From positions 62,001-126,000 of the IMG/VR virus record IMGVR_UViG_3300026484_000001: a stretch of DNA of 64,000 nucleotides; one strand, 5' to 3'. Position 1 is the stretch's first letter; every line of letters starts with the position of its first letter. Source of the stretch: a virus. Position numbers and translations under genes: made by a program. Below the pieces are notes generated by a model, which was not told where the DNA came from, ran no database searches, and saw nothing but the letters and a program-made list of their open reading frames with translations. Positions 13,292-22,177 of the stretch are shown here, in pieces.

Positions 13292-13590
13292 TGGCAAGTA
13301 TGGAATATTGTATGTTTGAAAACACACAAGCGGAAATGGAGCAAGTTGTAAATGCTCTTCAAGAGGGTATAAAGCTCGGTGACAGAGAGATGTCAGCTTA
13401 TCGTTCATTAGTTGAACTATGTGAACAATTCGGGGAATGTCCTGATCCGATTGAAGATTATGAAGATGATATCTATGTCGAATGCAGCGATCCTGATTGT
13501 GAAGATGATATCTATGTCGAATGCAGCGATCCTGATTGTGAAGATGATATCTATGTCGAATGCAGCGATCCTGATTGTGAGGGATGCTAA
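13291..13590 (+). CDS. protein with three exact 13-residue Cys/Asp repeats
   Basis: 99 aa. The first 60 residues are an unrecognised helical segment. The rest is three copies of EDDIYVECSDPDC followed by EGC. Each copy brings two Cys and several acidic residues, so metal binding is possible but not shown. The repeat is exact at DNA level, which points to recent expansion. Confidence 0.75.
   Translation: MASMEYCMFENTQAEMEQVVNALQEGIKLGDREMSAYRSLVELCEQFGECPDPIEDYEDDIYVECSDPDCEDDIYVECSDPDCEDDIYVECSDPDCEGC
13462..13578 (+). repeat. 39-bp coding tandem repeat, three copies
   Basis: Units at 13462-13500, 13501-13539 and 13540-13578 are identical and keep the frame of the surrounding gene. Confidence 0.95.
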
Positions 13591-13941
13591 ATGTTTGGAT
13601 TTGACCTAGCTTTAGAAATCCTTATAATTGGCCTGGTAATGAATATCGTGTTCATGGTTTTAACATTCATGTGGTTATTACCTCAAATAATCTCATATGA
13701 CAAAGTTCGCATGGCGACTTTTATCTTAGAACTGGAAAAATTACAAGCTTATAGAAAAACGGTATATCCTAAATGGGATATCACTCTAAAACAGTTTTCA
13801 TTTATGATACCGTTCTTTGCCGCATACTTACAATTTGTGAATTACTTGTACACATGGTCTCATAGAGGTCCTCTTGTTGAGAACATTATAAATCGTGAAA
13901 AAGAGCAAATTGAAGCTTACAAAGCTAAAAATAGTAAATAG
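13591..13941 (+). CDS. membrane protein (116 aa)
   Basis: A long hydrophobic segment at about residues 6-36 and a second near 68-88, then a charged C-terminal tail. It starts directly after the repeat protein. Not recognised. Confidence 0.72.
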   Translation: MFGFDLALEILIIGLVMNIVFMVLTFMWLLPQIISYDKVRMATFILELEKLQAYRKTVYPKWDITLKQFSFMIPFFAAYLQFVNYLYTWSHRGPLVENIINREKEQIEAYKAKNSK

Positions 13942-13945
13942 TACA

Positions 13946-13981
13946 AGAGGCTTTGCCTCTGTATACCAGTGGAGCCACTGG
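13946..13981 (+). terminator. two tandem hairpins
   Basis: AGAGGC-TTT-GCCTCT (13946-13960) and CCAGTG-GAG-CCACTGG (13966-13981), followed by an AT-rich stretch. Probably a terminator or transcript-end stabiliser. Confidence 0.5.
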
Positions 13982-14011
13982 ACTTTATTTATATACATTT
14001 AAGGAGAGAAG

Positions 14012-14368
14012 ATGGATTTTATGAAATATGTTGAAGAACATGATATGGATAAGCTGACAAAAAATAAGGTAACTAATAAATATGTCAAGGCGAATTTTGA
14101 TGTAGCACCTCGTGAGGTTGAAAAGATTACAGTTGCTGGTCAGGTTCCAGTCAATGAGATATTCATGGGTCAGACTATGCCTATTAACATTTTCCTTGGG
14201 TTCGTTCAGGGGAAATTGACTGGTGATAATGTTACTCACATTGAGACTGTTCGTGCTCCGAGTGGTCCAGCATTTAGACTTCTTAATAAAGAAATGGTTG
14301 AATTATCTGAGAAAGATATGGTCTCTGGTATTAAAGAGGCTCTATTAGATCGAATTAAAGGATTCTAA
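14012..14368 (+). CDS. hypothetical protein (118 aa)
   Basis: Strong AAGGAG ribosome site. No recognised domain. First of four overlapping genes that end with gp47, so a link with nucleic-acid metabolism is possible from context only. Confidence 0.75.
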   Translation: MDFMKYVEEHDMDKLTKNKVTNKYVKANFDVAPREVEKITVAGQVPVNEIFMGQTMPINIFLGFVQGKLTGDNVTHIETVRAPSGPAFRLLNKEMVELSEKDMVSGIKEALLDRIKGF

Positions 14369-14931
14369 TGTCAAAAGTATTCGTGATTGGTGATACACAC
14401 TTTCTTCATGCTAATATCATAAAGTACACTGGAAGACCAGAGAACTTCAACCGCCTTATGGTTGAGAACTGGAACAAAGTTGTAGGTGCTGATGATATGG
14501 TTATTCATCTTGGTGATTTTTCGGCTGGTGTCAAAGGTCGTATAGATTTACTTGAGGGGATTGCTAACATACTGAATGGTGAAAAGATTCTCATAAGAGG
14601 GAATCACGACCATTTTTCAAATGGTAGATACACTGACCATCTTGGGTTCAAAGAGGTTTATGACTACCTAGCGATTGAAGATGTGCTTTTTACTCACTAT
14701 CCGCTTGAAATTACTGAGTATTCAAAACCTCAGGAAATCAACCGTGTGAAATCCTTACAAGGGTTCATGGTGAATAACAAGCTTAAATATGTTGTCCATG
14801 GCCACACCCACCGTCGTTTGGTGGATGTTCCTGGGCATTACAACTGTTCTGTTGAACATATAGATTATACACCGATTGAACTCGGTGAACTATTAAAAGG
14901 AGCTGTAAATGGCGAATATAAAAAACTGTGA
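14368..14931 (+). CDS. calcineurin-like metallophosphoesterase (small)
   Basis: 187 aa. Two-metal phosphoesterase motifs in order: GDTHF (8-12), GDFSAG, RGNHD and HGHTHR. This compact form is common in phages; substrates range from nucleotides to phosphoproteins and are not evident here. It overlaps both neighbours. It is one of three such enzymes within 3.4 kb. Confidence 0.88.
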   Translation: MSKVFVIGDTHFLHANIIKYTGRPENFNRLMVENWNKVVGADDMVIHLGDFSAGVKGRIDLLEGIANILNGEKILIRGNHDHFSNGRYTDHLGFKEVYDYLAIEDVLFTHYPLEITEYSKPQEINRVKSLQGFMVNNKLKYVVHGHTHRRLVDVPGHYNCSVEHIDYTPIELGELLKGAVNGEYKKL

Positions 14932-15175
14932 AGATTGCTACTACTCGAGACCAGCTGTAAGCGAAGATTTCGTGTTCTGTAGCTATGTTGCTGATGTTAT
15001 GGCAATTAAGGGTGTTGAGAATGGGTACGATATGAAGTTGGCTCAAGAACTCACAAAAACAATCGCATTCAGTGGTGATGTTTATGAAGCTTATATTGAT
15101 ACTGGTAAAGAATATCCAGTCCTGGGACCAGTTGTCACGAAAGTGTCGAATTGTAGAAAATACAAGGTCAATTAA
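14909..15175 (+). CDS. hypothetical protein with Cys pair (88 aa)
   Basis: CEDC near residue 7 and two later Cys could form a metal site. It overlaps the preceding phosphoesterase by 23 bases and gp47 by one base. Not recognised. Confidence 0.7.
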   Translation: MANIKNCEDCYYSRPAVSEDFVFCSYVADVMAIKGVENGYDMKLAQELTKTIAFSGDVYEAYIDTGKEYPVLGPVVTKVSNCRKYKVN

Positions 15176-16251
15176 TGAAAGTTGTCGTTCTAGGTGATTT
15201 GCACTTCGGGATGAAAGGTTTTAATGACAAATTCTTCGATAATCAACTAAAATTCTTTACTGAACAATTATTCCCATACATGAAAAAGCATGATATCAAT
15301 GAAATAATTCAGCTTGGTGATTGGCTTGATAACCGCAAAAATATGGACATTAAGTTCTTCAATCGCATTGTGGATGAATTCCTTGAAGTATTGAAAGCTC
15401 ATGGATTCAAATTTACAACTTTCCTTGGTAATCATGATATCTACTACAATTCACGACTTGATGTGAATATGGTTAAATACTTTGAAACTTTATACCCTGA
15501 CAATGTTAAGGTATATTCAACTCGTGAAAAGGTGAAATATGGCGATATGACATATATGTTCGTACCTTGGGTGACTGACAAGGGGGTTTCACTTTCTGAA
15601 CTGAGAAATGTGGATGTTCTTTTTGGACACTTTGAGATCAAGAATTTTGAAATGGTTAAGGGTCACAAAGACCAAAAATCTAGCCTTTCGACTGACTTTT
15701 TCAAGAAAGCACCATCTCTAAAGAGGGTGGTGTCTGGTCATTACCATGTTCAGGGAAATGATGGCTTCGTAATGTATGCCGGAACTCCTTATCAACTGAA
15801 TTGGGGTGATTACCAAACTGAGCGAGGCTTCTTTGTATTTGAGGGTTCTGACTATGAATTCATTGAAAATACTCAGTCCGCGAAGTACATTAAGATCAAA
15901 TATGACTCAAACTCTGAAAAGATGATTGAGGTCAGTGGTGTAGAACATGCTTCTATATTTGCTGATTGTGTTGATGAACTTCATGTAGACTTGAAAACCC
16001 ATAAGGTCAAATTCTTCATTAATCAAAGTGAAGACAAAAATTATGAAAGTGTAATATTCAGGCTCAATGAACTTGGGTATGAAATGGATATTATCAATAA
16101 TGTTGAAATATCCGACCTGATCGGAACCGACTTTGTCGGTGAGATCGACAATGTCGGTGGGACTGAACTTATCCTGAGGTCAGCGAAAGACAACAAACCA
16201 CACCTCGTTCCTCTTTTGAACGAAATCTTACAAGAAATTCAGCAAGATTAA
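15175..16251 (+). CDS. 47: gp47-like Mre11-type recombination nuclease subunit
   Basis: 358 aa. Phosphoesterase motifs of the Mre11/SbcD type: GDLHFG (8-13), QLGDWLDNR, LGNHDIYY, then GHFE and SGHYHVQ, followed by YAGTPYQLNW. In T4 gp47 with gp46 resects DNA ends for recombination-dependent replication and host DNA breakdown. The gp46 partner is encoded 3.9 kb downstream rather than next to it as in T4. A promoter follows at once. Confidence 0.93.
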   Translation: MKVVVLGDLHFGMKGFNDKFFDNQLKFFTEQLFPYMKKHDINEIIQLGDWLDNRKNMDIKFFNRIVDEFLEVLKAHGFKFTTFLGNHDIYYNSRLDVNMVKYFETLYPDNVKVYSTREKVKYGDMTYMFVPWVTDKGVSLSELRNVDVLFGHFEIKNFEMVKGHKDQKSSLSTDFFKKAPSLKRVVSGHYHVQGNDGFVMYAGTPYQLNWGDYQTERGFFVFEGSDYEFIENTQSAKYIKIKYDSNSEKMIEVSGVEHASIFADCVDELHVDLKTHKVKFFINQSEDKNYESVIFRLNELGYEMDIINNVEISDLIGTDFVGEIDNVGGTELILRSAKDNKPHLVPLLNEILQEIQQD

Positions 16252-16275
16252 AAGTCTTTGCTGAATCTTCATATT

Positions 16276-16308
16276 TTAAGCAAGCTCTAAGCTAACTTTA
16301 GGTATAAT
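16276..16308 (+). promoter_or_regulatory. promoter
   Basis: TTAAGC (16276-16281), 21 bases, TATAAT (16303-16308). Confidence 0.87.
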
Positions 16309-16337
16309 ATAGTATAACTAAATTTAAAAGGCTTAAA

Positions 16338-16652
16338 ATGAAAACTCCAAAATTATACAAAATCGAATCGACTCGTAGAGGTAACACTTATTCAATGGTT
16401 GGTACTCTTGCTCACTTAATACAAGCACATAGACATACTTTAGAAGTTGGTGCTTCTTGGGCTCACGAAAGTGGAAATAAGAAAATCAACCAGAATCCTA
16501 AGTCTGCTGCGACACTTGTAAAGAATCTTTATAATGCTAAAAATAATGCTGCGGCAGACGGTTGGTCTGGTTGTACATTTGAACTTGGTGAAGTGTCAGC
16601 TGAAGAAAAGGCTAAATATTTTGCTGAGAATCCTATCGAGGAAGCTGTATAG
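16338..16652 (+). CDS. hypothetical protein (104 aa)
   Basis: Soluble, unrecognised; starts MKTPKLYKIEST close behind a strong promoter, suggesting an early gene. It overlaps the next gene by one base. Confidence 0.75.
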   Translation: MKTPKLYKIESTRRGNTYSMVGTLAHLIQAHRHTLEVGASWAHESGNKKINQNPKSAATLVKNLYNAKNNAAADGWSGCTFELGEVSAEEKAKYFAENPIEEAV

Positions 16653-16906
16653 TGACCGATTTATCCCTGAAAATAGAAGTTCTTGAGGTTTGCCTTGAAG
16701 AACTTCTTACAATGGCTGGTTACGACCTCACCATAAAATGTCAGATAGATCCGTTCGGTACAATAGCAGTTGCAAAGGCTATTTTCGAACCAGGAACAAC
16801 TTTTGACATTGAGTTCAAGGAATTCAGGCCGCAAGAAATTGCCCATCAGCTTTTTGTGAAATATTACAGAACACATCATCCGGAGACTTTCCCACAATGT
16901 TGGTAG
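16652..16906 (+). CDS. hypothetical protein (84 aa), GTG start
   Basis: GTG at 16652 overlaps the preceding TAG, the same coupling seen at other junctions in this phage. No recognised domain. Its last 10 bases overlap the next phosphoesterase gene. Confidence 0.7.
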   Translation: MTDLSLKIEVLEVCLEELLTMAGYDLTIKCQIDPFGTIAVAKAIFEPGTTFDIEFKEFRPQEIAHQLFVKYYRTHHPETFPQCW

Positions 16907-17727
16907 ATATTATCAGTGACTTACATATTGATTTTTGGATCAATCCTTCAAGCGGTACGAGACAAAAGCATATTGATAAATATATCAATGAAGTGCTCAA
17001 GCCTCTAGGTGGAGAAGTATTAATCGTTGCTGGAGATATCGGACATAAAAACTTTCAGATGAAAGAAATTATGACGGCTCTGGGAGAGATTTATCCCCAT
17101 GTTATCATTGTACTTGGGAATCACGATTTATATATTGAGGCAAATGACCCGAAAAAAACTCGTAAAGATTCTGTTGATAGGCTACTCGGTATAATTAAAA
17201 TTGTTGATGGAATTGATAATCTAACCATGCTTCGTGGTCAAACAGTGGTGATTAACGGTATAAAGTTTGGCGGAAGTATGGGTTGGTACAACTTTAGTGA
17301 ATTCGGGAATGAAAATCTTGGTGATGCTGAAATTCAAAAAATGTACCTTTCTAGGAGTTCTGACCCTCATTATATCAGAGGAATGACATCTACAAATATG
17401 TACGGAGATAACCGCCTTAACGGTCGTGAGATATTCCGAACTGAGATTGAAAAGATTACTGAAGTTCTGGGCCAACAGCCTCAAGTGATGATCACACATA
17501 TACCACCGTGGATTTCCGATGAGAATAAAAAGCTTACTGAATTCCAAGAGGACCTGAACTATGAATATTTTGACCGCCCTGAACTTCTGAAACAAGTTCC
17601 TATTTGGGTGCATGGTCATACACATTATCCTGAGGATAAAGTCCATAATGGTTGTCGTGTTGTATCTCAGCCTCTTGGCTATAAGACTGACGAATTACGA
17701 ACTTCTATTAAACAAATAGAAATTTAA
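16897..17727 (+). CDS. calcineurin-like phosphoesterase
   Basis: 276 aa. Motifs SDLHIDF (7-13), VAGDIGH, LGNHDLY, then ITHIPPW and HGHTHYP. The spacing resembles Icc/CpdA-like and ser/thr phosphatase-like enzymes rather than Mre11. Cyclic-nucleotide or general phosphodiesterase activity is possible. A promoter overlaps its stop. Confidence 0.88.
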   Translation: MLVDIISDLHIDFWINPSSGTRQKHIDKYINEVLKPLGGEVLIVAGDIGHKNFQMKEIMTALGEIYPHVIIVLGNHDLYIEANDPKKTRKDSVDRLLGIIKIVDGIDNLTMLRGQTVVINGIKFGGSMGWYNFSEFGNENLGDAEIQKMYLSRSSDPHYIRGMTSTNMYGDNRLNGREIFRTEIEKITEVLGQQPQVMITHIPPWISDENKKLTEFQEDLNYEYFDRPELLKQVPIWVHGHTHYPEDKVHNGCRVVSQPLGYKTDELRTSIKQIEI

Positions 17728-17756
17728 GCTGGTTTTAAACTAATGTACGGTATAAT
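17724..17756 (+). promoter_or_regulatory. promoter
   Basis: TTAAGC (17724-17729), 21 bases, TATAAT (17751-17756). Upstream of a 220-base leader and rtcB. Confidence 0.82.
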
Positions 17757-17907
17757 CTAGTACAACTAAAAAGGCTCAATAAACCGAAGAACTGATACGG
17801 GACAGAGACTGACTACTTTCAGCTCTTAAAAGAATGTACAATGGTGCTCAAATCGGTTGTTGGCTTTTTGAATACTTACGAAACAGCTTTACATGAAGGG
17901 AAATAAT
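17757..17907 (+). other. untranslated leader before the rtcB operon
   Basis: About 150 bases with no good gene; a 20-codon ORF at 17834 lacks a clear ribosome site. ACCGA and TCGGT could pair at long range. Possible regulatory leader, nothing firmer. Confidence 0.3.
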
Positions 17908-17985
17908 ATGACTGCTTTACAAATAGCTAAACAAATGCCTCGTCGTAGGGGCGAAGAACCAGTATCTGGAAGAGAAGGGAAATAA
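17908..17985 (+). CDS. small peptide upstream of rtcB (25 aa)
   Basis: MTALQIAKQMPRRRGEE-type basic peptide behind GAAGGGA; its TAA overlaps the rtcB ATG (TAATG). It may couple rtcB translation. Confidence 0.5.
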   Translation: MTALQIAKQMPRRRGEEPVSGREGK

Positions 17986-19223
17986 TGAAAAATACAAAAA
18001 TATATGCCGAAGTCTTAGAACAATCAGCTCTTGATCAATTTGAAGCTGCAATGGCTCTTGAGTGTAATATACAAGGAGCTCTAATGCCCGATGCCCACAC
18101 TGGATATACTTTGCCCATTGGAGCGGTGATCAAGTCTTCAGGGACTGTTTTCCCGTCATATGTAGGGTATGATATCGGATGTGGTATGTGTGCGATTAAG
18201 GTGAATATTCACAAAGAGGAATTAAATTTAGAAACTCTTAAGGAATCTATACTAAAAAGAATTCCTATTGGGTTCAATCGCCACAACACACCAAAAGTAA
18301 TTCCTGATAAAATTCATGAAATGAAAATGACTTCTTTTACTAGAGGTCACTTAGACAATATTGGTACTATACAAATTGGTACTTTAGGCGGTGGGAACCA
18401 CTTTATTGAAATTGGTGAAGCTGATTTCGATTCTGAGATCGATTCTTCAGGTGAAACATGGATTGTTATACATTCAGGCTCTCGTGGTCTAGGCCATAAA
18501 ATTGCTGATCACTATATGAAGCTTGCTGCAACTGATTCTCTAGATACAGTTGAAATGGAACATGAGTTTTTTATGTCTCATCAGTCTCTTTTTGAGCATA
18601 ACAAACCTCGCTATGATATTGAGATTGAGCGGTACTATGAGAAAGAAAAACTGAAATTGGCTAAGGATGTTGAGGGTCATTACGGATTTGATATCACATC
18701 TAAGAACGGATCAGACTATTTGAATGACATGGAAGTTGGTCTTGAGTTCGCTCTAGCGAACCGCAAAGCTATGATTGAGAATATCCTTGAGGCTATTTTT
18801 GAACAAACTGGTGAAAGAACTACTGGATGTCTAATCAATAGAAACCACAACCATGCTGAAGTTTCTGAGGATGGGTTCGTAATTCATCGCAAAGGTGCTA
18901 CACATGCGGATGATGGTATGCTTGGTGTAATTCCAGGAAATATGCTTGACGGTTCGTTCATTGTATCTGGTCTTGGAAATCCTGAGTCTATGAATTCATC
19001 ATCTCATGGTGCTGGTCGTGTTCTTTCTCGTAAAAAAGCAAGAGAAACTTTGTCAGTTGAAACATTCAACTCTGACATGGAAAATGTTGTTACTAATCAC
19101 TCAGTAGATACTATTGACGAGTCTCCACAAGCTTATAAAAACATTTTTGAAGTTATGAAATTGCAAAAAGATTTAGTGGAAGTTGTCGATCGTTGTAGAC
19201 CTTTTTTAAATATCAAAGGATAA
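17985..19223 (+). CDS. rtcB: RtcB-type RNA ligase
   Basis: 412 aa. It joins 2',3'-cyclic phosphate or 3'-phosphate ends to 5'-OH ends using GTP and Mn. Key sites are visible: PDAHTGYTLPIG, metal-binding C66 in YDIGCGM, GGGNHFIE, the IHSGSRGLGH block, NRNHNHAEV and SSHGAGRVLSRKKA containing the guanylated-His region. Ends of this type are left by anticodon nucleases, RtcB therefore suits repair of tRNA cut by host defence. The phage also has an Rnl2-type ligase and its own tRNAs. Confidence 0.95.
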   Translation: MKNTKIYAEVLEQSALDQFEAAMALECNIQGALMPDAHTGYTLPIGAVIKSSGTVFPSYVGYDIGCGMCAIKVNIHKEELNLETLKESILKRIPIGFNRHNTPKVIPDKIHEMKMTSFTRGHLDNIGTIQIGTLGGGNHFIEIGEADFDSEIDSSGETWIVIHSGSRGLGHKIADHYMKLAATDSLDTVEMEHEFFMSHQSLFEHNKPRYDIEIERYYEKEKLKLAKDVEGHYGFDITSKNGSDYLNDMEVGLEFALANRKAMIENILEAIFEQTGERTTGCLINRNHNHAEVSEDGFVIHRKGATHADDGMLGVIPGNMLDGSFIVSGLGNPESMNSSSHGAGRVLSRKKARETLSVETFNSDMENVVTNHSVDTIDESPQAYKNIFEVMKLQKDLVEVVDRCRPFLNIKG

Positions 19224-19225
19224 TT

Positions 19226-19456
19226 ATGGAAACATATTCAAAATGGGAAACATCAAGTTATTGTTCTGGCTGTGACTCTATCAATTCATATGATGGGGCA
19301 TACATCACATGTGGTGTATGTGGCAACACTGGTCACTCGTTCAAACCTATGCGCAAAGTTTATATGACTGTGCCATTTTTGAAGTTCTTCAAAAGATCAA
19401 AATTGATTGCGGTAGAAGTGAAATTCTATAATAAAGTAGAAAGATTTAAACTTTAA
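19226..19456 (+). CDS. small zinc-ribbon protein (76 aa)
   Basis: CSGC near residue 13 and CGVC near 29 form a four-Cys zinc ribbon; the rest is basic and aromatic. It follows rtcB by two bases, so RNA or DNA binding is plausible but unproven. Confidence 0.7.
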   Translation: METYSKWETSSYCSGCDSINSYDGAYITCGVCGNTGHSFKPMRKVYMTVPFLKFFKRSKLIAVEVKFYNKVERFKL

Positions 19457-19484
19457 GCAAGTCTTAAGCTAACTTACAGTATAA
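19452..19484 (+). promoter_or_regulatory. promoter
   Basis: TTAAGC (19452-19457), 21 bases, TATAAT (19479-19484). Confidence 0.85.
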
Positions 19485-19512
19485 TATATTATATAAAGTA
19501 GAAAGGCTTAAA

Positions 19513-19989
19513 ATGAAATTCGTGCAATACTTAACAAGACAAAACGGTGAGTTCGCTTACACCGAAAGAAATATAGTTGAAGTATATGATGCTGAAAAGC
19601 ACAAAGATGTTGACTTTAGTGCTGATGCTGGTTGCATTATGAACAACGATTGTTGGATGCATGTCGATAAAGTACTATATGCTATCGAGTTAATAGAAAT
19701 CCCTGAGTGGATGGAACCTAAAGAATACGATGCTCTTACTTGGATGCAATACACTCGTATTGGTGGAAATGAGGAACTTGGCAGAGAAACTTACAAAAAA
19801 CTTACCGAATTTATCCTTAATGACGAAAGACTTGTAATTACTTGCCTAGTTCTTTTAAACACAAAGCGGTTTAGAAATGCATTTAGACAATCTTTAAGAG
19901 ATCAAATTGTATCTTGGATCAACGGTGAGAATTCATATCCCATACCACTGACTCAGAAACAAAGACAATGTGTTGAAAGGAGATACTAA
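19513..19989 (+). CDS. hypothetical protein (158 aa)
   Basis: Unrecognised soluble protein; basic C-terminal third. First gene of the operon that contains gp46 and gp44. Its stop overlaps the next ATG by one base. Confidence 0.75.
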   Translation: MKFVQYLTRQNGEFAYTERNIVEVYDAEKHKDVDFSADAGCIMNNDCWMHVDKVLYAIELIEIPEWMEPKEYDALTWMQYTRIGGNEELGRETYKKLTEFILNDERLVITCLVLLNTKRFRNAFRQSLRDQIVSWINGENSYPIPLTQKQRQCVERRY

Positions 19990-20174
19990 TGACAAAGTGG
20001 GGTTTTTATATTGGTCAACGGATACAATATAAGGGGTTCAGTGGTCACAATCAAACTGCGTGGGTCGTAGATTTCACTGACAAATTTGTAGTGATCTCCG
20101 CTCATAGAGGCTCAAAGACGGATACGACCAGACGAAAACCATCTAATATACAAGGGGAAATCATTGAAAATTAA
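19989..20174 (+). CDS. hypothetical protein (61 aa)
   Basis: Small beta-rich protein (GFYIGQRIQYKG...WVVDFTDKFVVI) that looks like an SH3-like barrel. It overlaps gp46 by 11 bases. Function unknown. Confidence 0.7.
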   Translation: MTKWGFYIGQRIQYKGFSGHNQTAWVVDFTDKFVVISAHRGSKTDTTRRKPSNIQGEIIEN

Positions 20175-21897
20175 CTTCAAAAGAATTGGGTTTAAGAACA
20201 TATTTTCATATGGGAACAAACTTACTGAATTTCATTTTGAAAACGGTATAGATCTGGTCACTGGAAAGAATGGAAACGGTAAATCAACTTTCGTTGATGC
20301 ACTGACATTCGCACTATTCGGGAAGCCTTTCCGTAAGATTAAAATTGGAAACCTCATTAACAATAAGAACAACAAAGACCTTTGGGTTGAGGTTGAATTT
20401 GATGTTAATGGGAAAGACTTCAAGATTGTCAGAGGGCAAAAGCCTCAGATATTTGATATATATAAGATGGAGGGTGACGAATTCGTGAAGATGGAAGCAC
20501 ACTCAACTATCAAAGACCATCAAAAGTTCCTTGAAGACAATATCTTACAATTCGGTGAATCTGTTTTTAGACAGCTCATCGCACTTGGTGCAAATCTCAG
20601 TTCATCGAGATCATTTATGGATCTCACAAAAGCTGAGAAAGAAGAAGTGCTCCAAGTCATAACTGACACGGCGATCTTTAATTCAATTAAAGAGAAAACT
20701 CGTGAACGAAAGTTGAGGCTCAAAACACAAGAAACTGACTTTGCTTATCAATCAAAGGTTCTCAAACAAAGCTTGGCTTCATCTAAGATTAATATCAAAC
20801 AGATGGAACAGCAAAATACTGAATTCAGGACTAACAAAGACCGTGTCATTTTAGATATTGAGGCTGAGTTAGCACTGAAGCGGGAGAAAATACCACAGTA
20901 TGTTTCGGCACTTAAAAAGTTAGATTTGATTAAGACCGAGCACCACAAATTGGTTCGTAAGCTAGAACCGATCGAAGAAGCAACCGCTGAACTTGAGTCA
21001 CAAAAGCGGGACTTAGAAGCTGATGCGAGGGCTTATGTCAAAAATGAAAAAGACAAAATTGTGTGCCCTAAATGTTCTTTTGAAATGAAGAAAGATATGG
21101 GGTTCAGTGTCGACGAACTTAAAGATCAACTTAGACACCTCAGCACTAGAATCGCCGATATGAGCAGTGTAATTCTACCGCTTAGAAACGACATAGAAGC
21201 TATGAGGGTTCAACTGACAAACCAAAGTCGTATTGAGGCGAACTCAAAGGCGATTAAACTTGAAATCAAGACACTTGAAACTCGTCTAGAAGAAACAAAT
21301 GCATGGGTTGAGATTGACATCAACTACACTGAATTTGAAAAGACTAGGCGAGATTATGACACTGTCAATGAAAGGCTTATAAAAGTCCGTGGGGATATTA
21401 CTGACTTGGCAGACATAGAAAGTATGGTATCTGATAAGAACCTCAAGGGGATTATTCTTAATCAGCAACTACCATTCCTTAATAGGTTTATCAATGAGTT
21501 TTTAGAACTATTTGAATCAAAGTTCAACTTTGTGATTGATGAGGAGTTTCATGAAACTATCATCAGCAGAGGCTCCGATAATGAGTTCAACTCACTGTCA
21601 AACGGTCAAAAGCAACGGATCACAATGTCAATTTTATTTGCATTTCTAAAGCTTATCGAAGAACGGAATGGTGTTAGTACAAATCTGTTAATCCTTGATG
21701 AATATCTTGACTCAAGCCTTGACATTGATGGGATTAACGAGACACTGAGAATACTTGATGAAGTATTTAGTGAGACTAAGGATGTGGTGTTAATATCACA
21801 CAATCCTGACATTAAGAATAGATTTGAACTACTAAATCGTTCTTACAAAACAACTATGGTAGATGGGTTCAGCTCGTTTGACATAGAAAGCACTTAG
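20164..21897 (+). CDS. 46: gp46-like Rad50-type recombination ATPase
   Basis: 577 aa with TTG start. Walker A GKNGNGKS (34-41), a coiled-coil middle with the zinc hook CPKC near residue 300, ABC signature LSNGQKQR and Walker B LLILDEYLD, then the D-loop and a switch His (LISHN). In T4 gp46 drives gp47 nuclease for end resection. The start was chosen because no ATG lies near it and the protein starts MKINFKRIGFKNIFSYG as family members do. Confidence 0.95.
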   Translation: MKINFKRIGFKNIFSYGNKLTEFHFENGIDLVTGKNGNGKSTFVDALTFALFGKPFRKIKIGNLINNKNNKDLWVEVEFDVNGKDFKIVRGQKPQIFDIYKMEGDEFVKMEAHSTIKDHQKFLEDNILQFGESVFRQLIALGANLSSSRSFMDLTKAEKEEVLQVITDTAIFNSIKEKTRERKLRLKTQETDFAYQSKVLKQSLASSKINIKQMEQQNTEFRTNKDRVILDIEAELALKREKIPQYVSALKKLDLIKTEHHKLVRKLEPIEEATAELESQKRDLEADARAYVKNEKDKIVCPKCSFEMKKDMGFSVDELKDQLRHLSTRIADMSSVILPLRNDIEAMRVQLTNQSRIEANSKAIKLEIKTLETRLEETNAWVEIDINYTEFEKTRRDYDTVNERLIKVRGDITDLADIESMVSDKNLKGIILNQQLPFLNRFINEFLELFESKFNFVIDEEFHETIISRGSDNEFNSLSNGQKQRITMSILFAFLKLIEERNGVSTNLLILDEYLDSSLDIDGINETLRILDEVFSETKDVVLISHNPDIKNRFELLNRSYKTTMVDGFSSFDIEST

Positions 21898-21905
21898 GAG
21901 ATAAG

Positions 21906-22160
21906 ATGGCATACGAAACAAGAGGCTCAACAGCTTTTAAAAAAGTTCAAGAGTTCAAAAGAGAAAATAAGGTCACGGAACATTCGATGATGCAGTTGAT
22001 CTTACTATACTGTGAAAAGAAAGAGTTAGATCCTATTGAATTCGGTGAAGAACTGAAGAGGGACAAAAACTTCCGTGAGATGTTCAAAGCTGATTTGATG
22101 CACCACAATGAAGCGAAATTCATTGACACTGAAAAGCAAGCAGTGAGTGAGTGGGAATAA
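21906..22160 (+). CDS. small protein, gp33-like late co-activator candidate
   Basis: 84 aa. The core TEHSMMQLILLYCEKKELDPIE followed by a K/R/L segment resembles the conserved middle of T4-type gp33 (helix, Cys/Glu, then D.EDI), which bridges RNA polymerase and the gp45 clamp at late promoters. The C-terminal clamp-binding tail is not obvious. I give it as a candidate only; no gp55 was found in the window. Confidence 0.42.
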   Translation: MAYETRGSTAFKKVQEFKRENKVTEHSMMQLILLYCEKKELDPIEFGEELKRDKNFREMFKADLMHHNEAKFIDTEKQAVSEWE

Positions 22161-22177
22161 AATAAAAAGGTAAAAAT

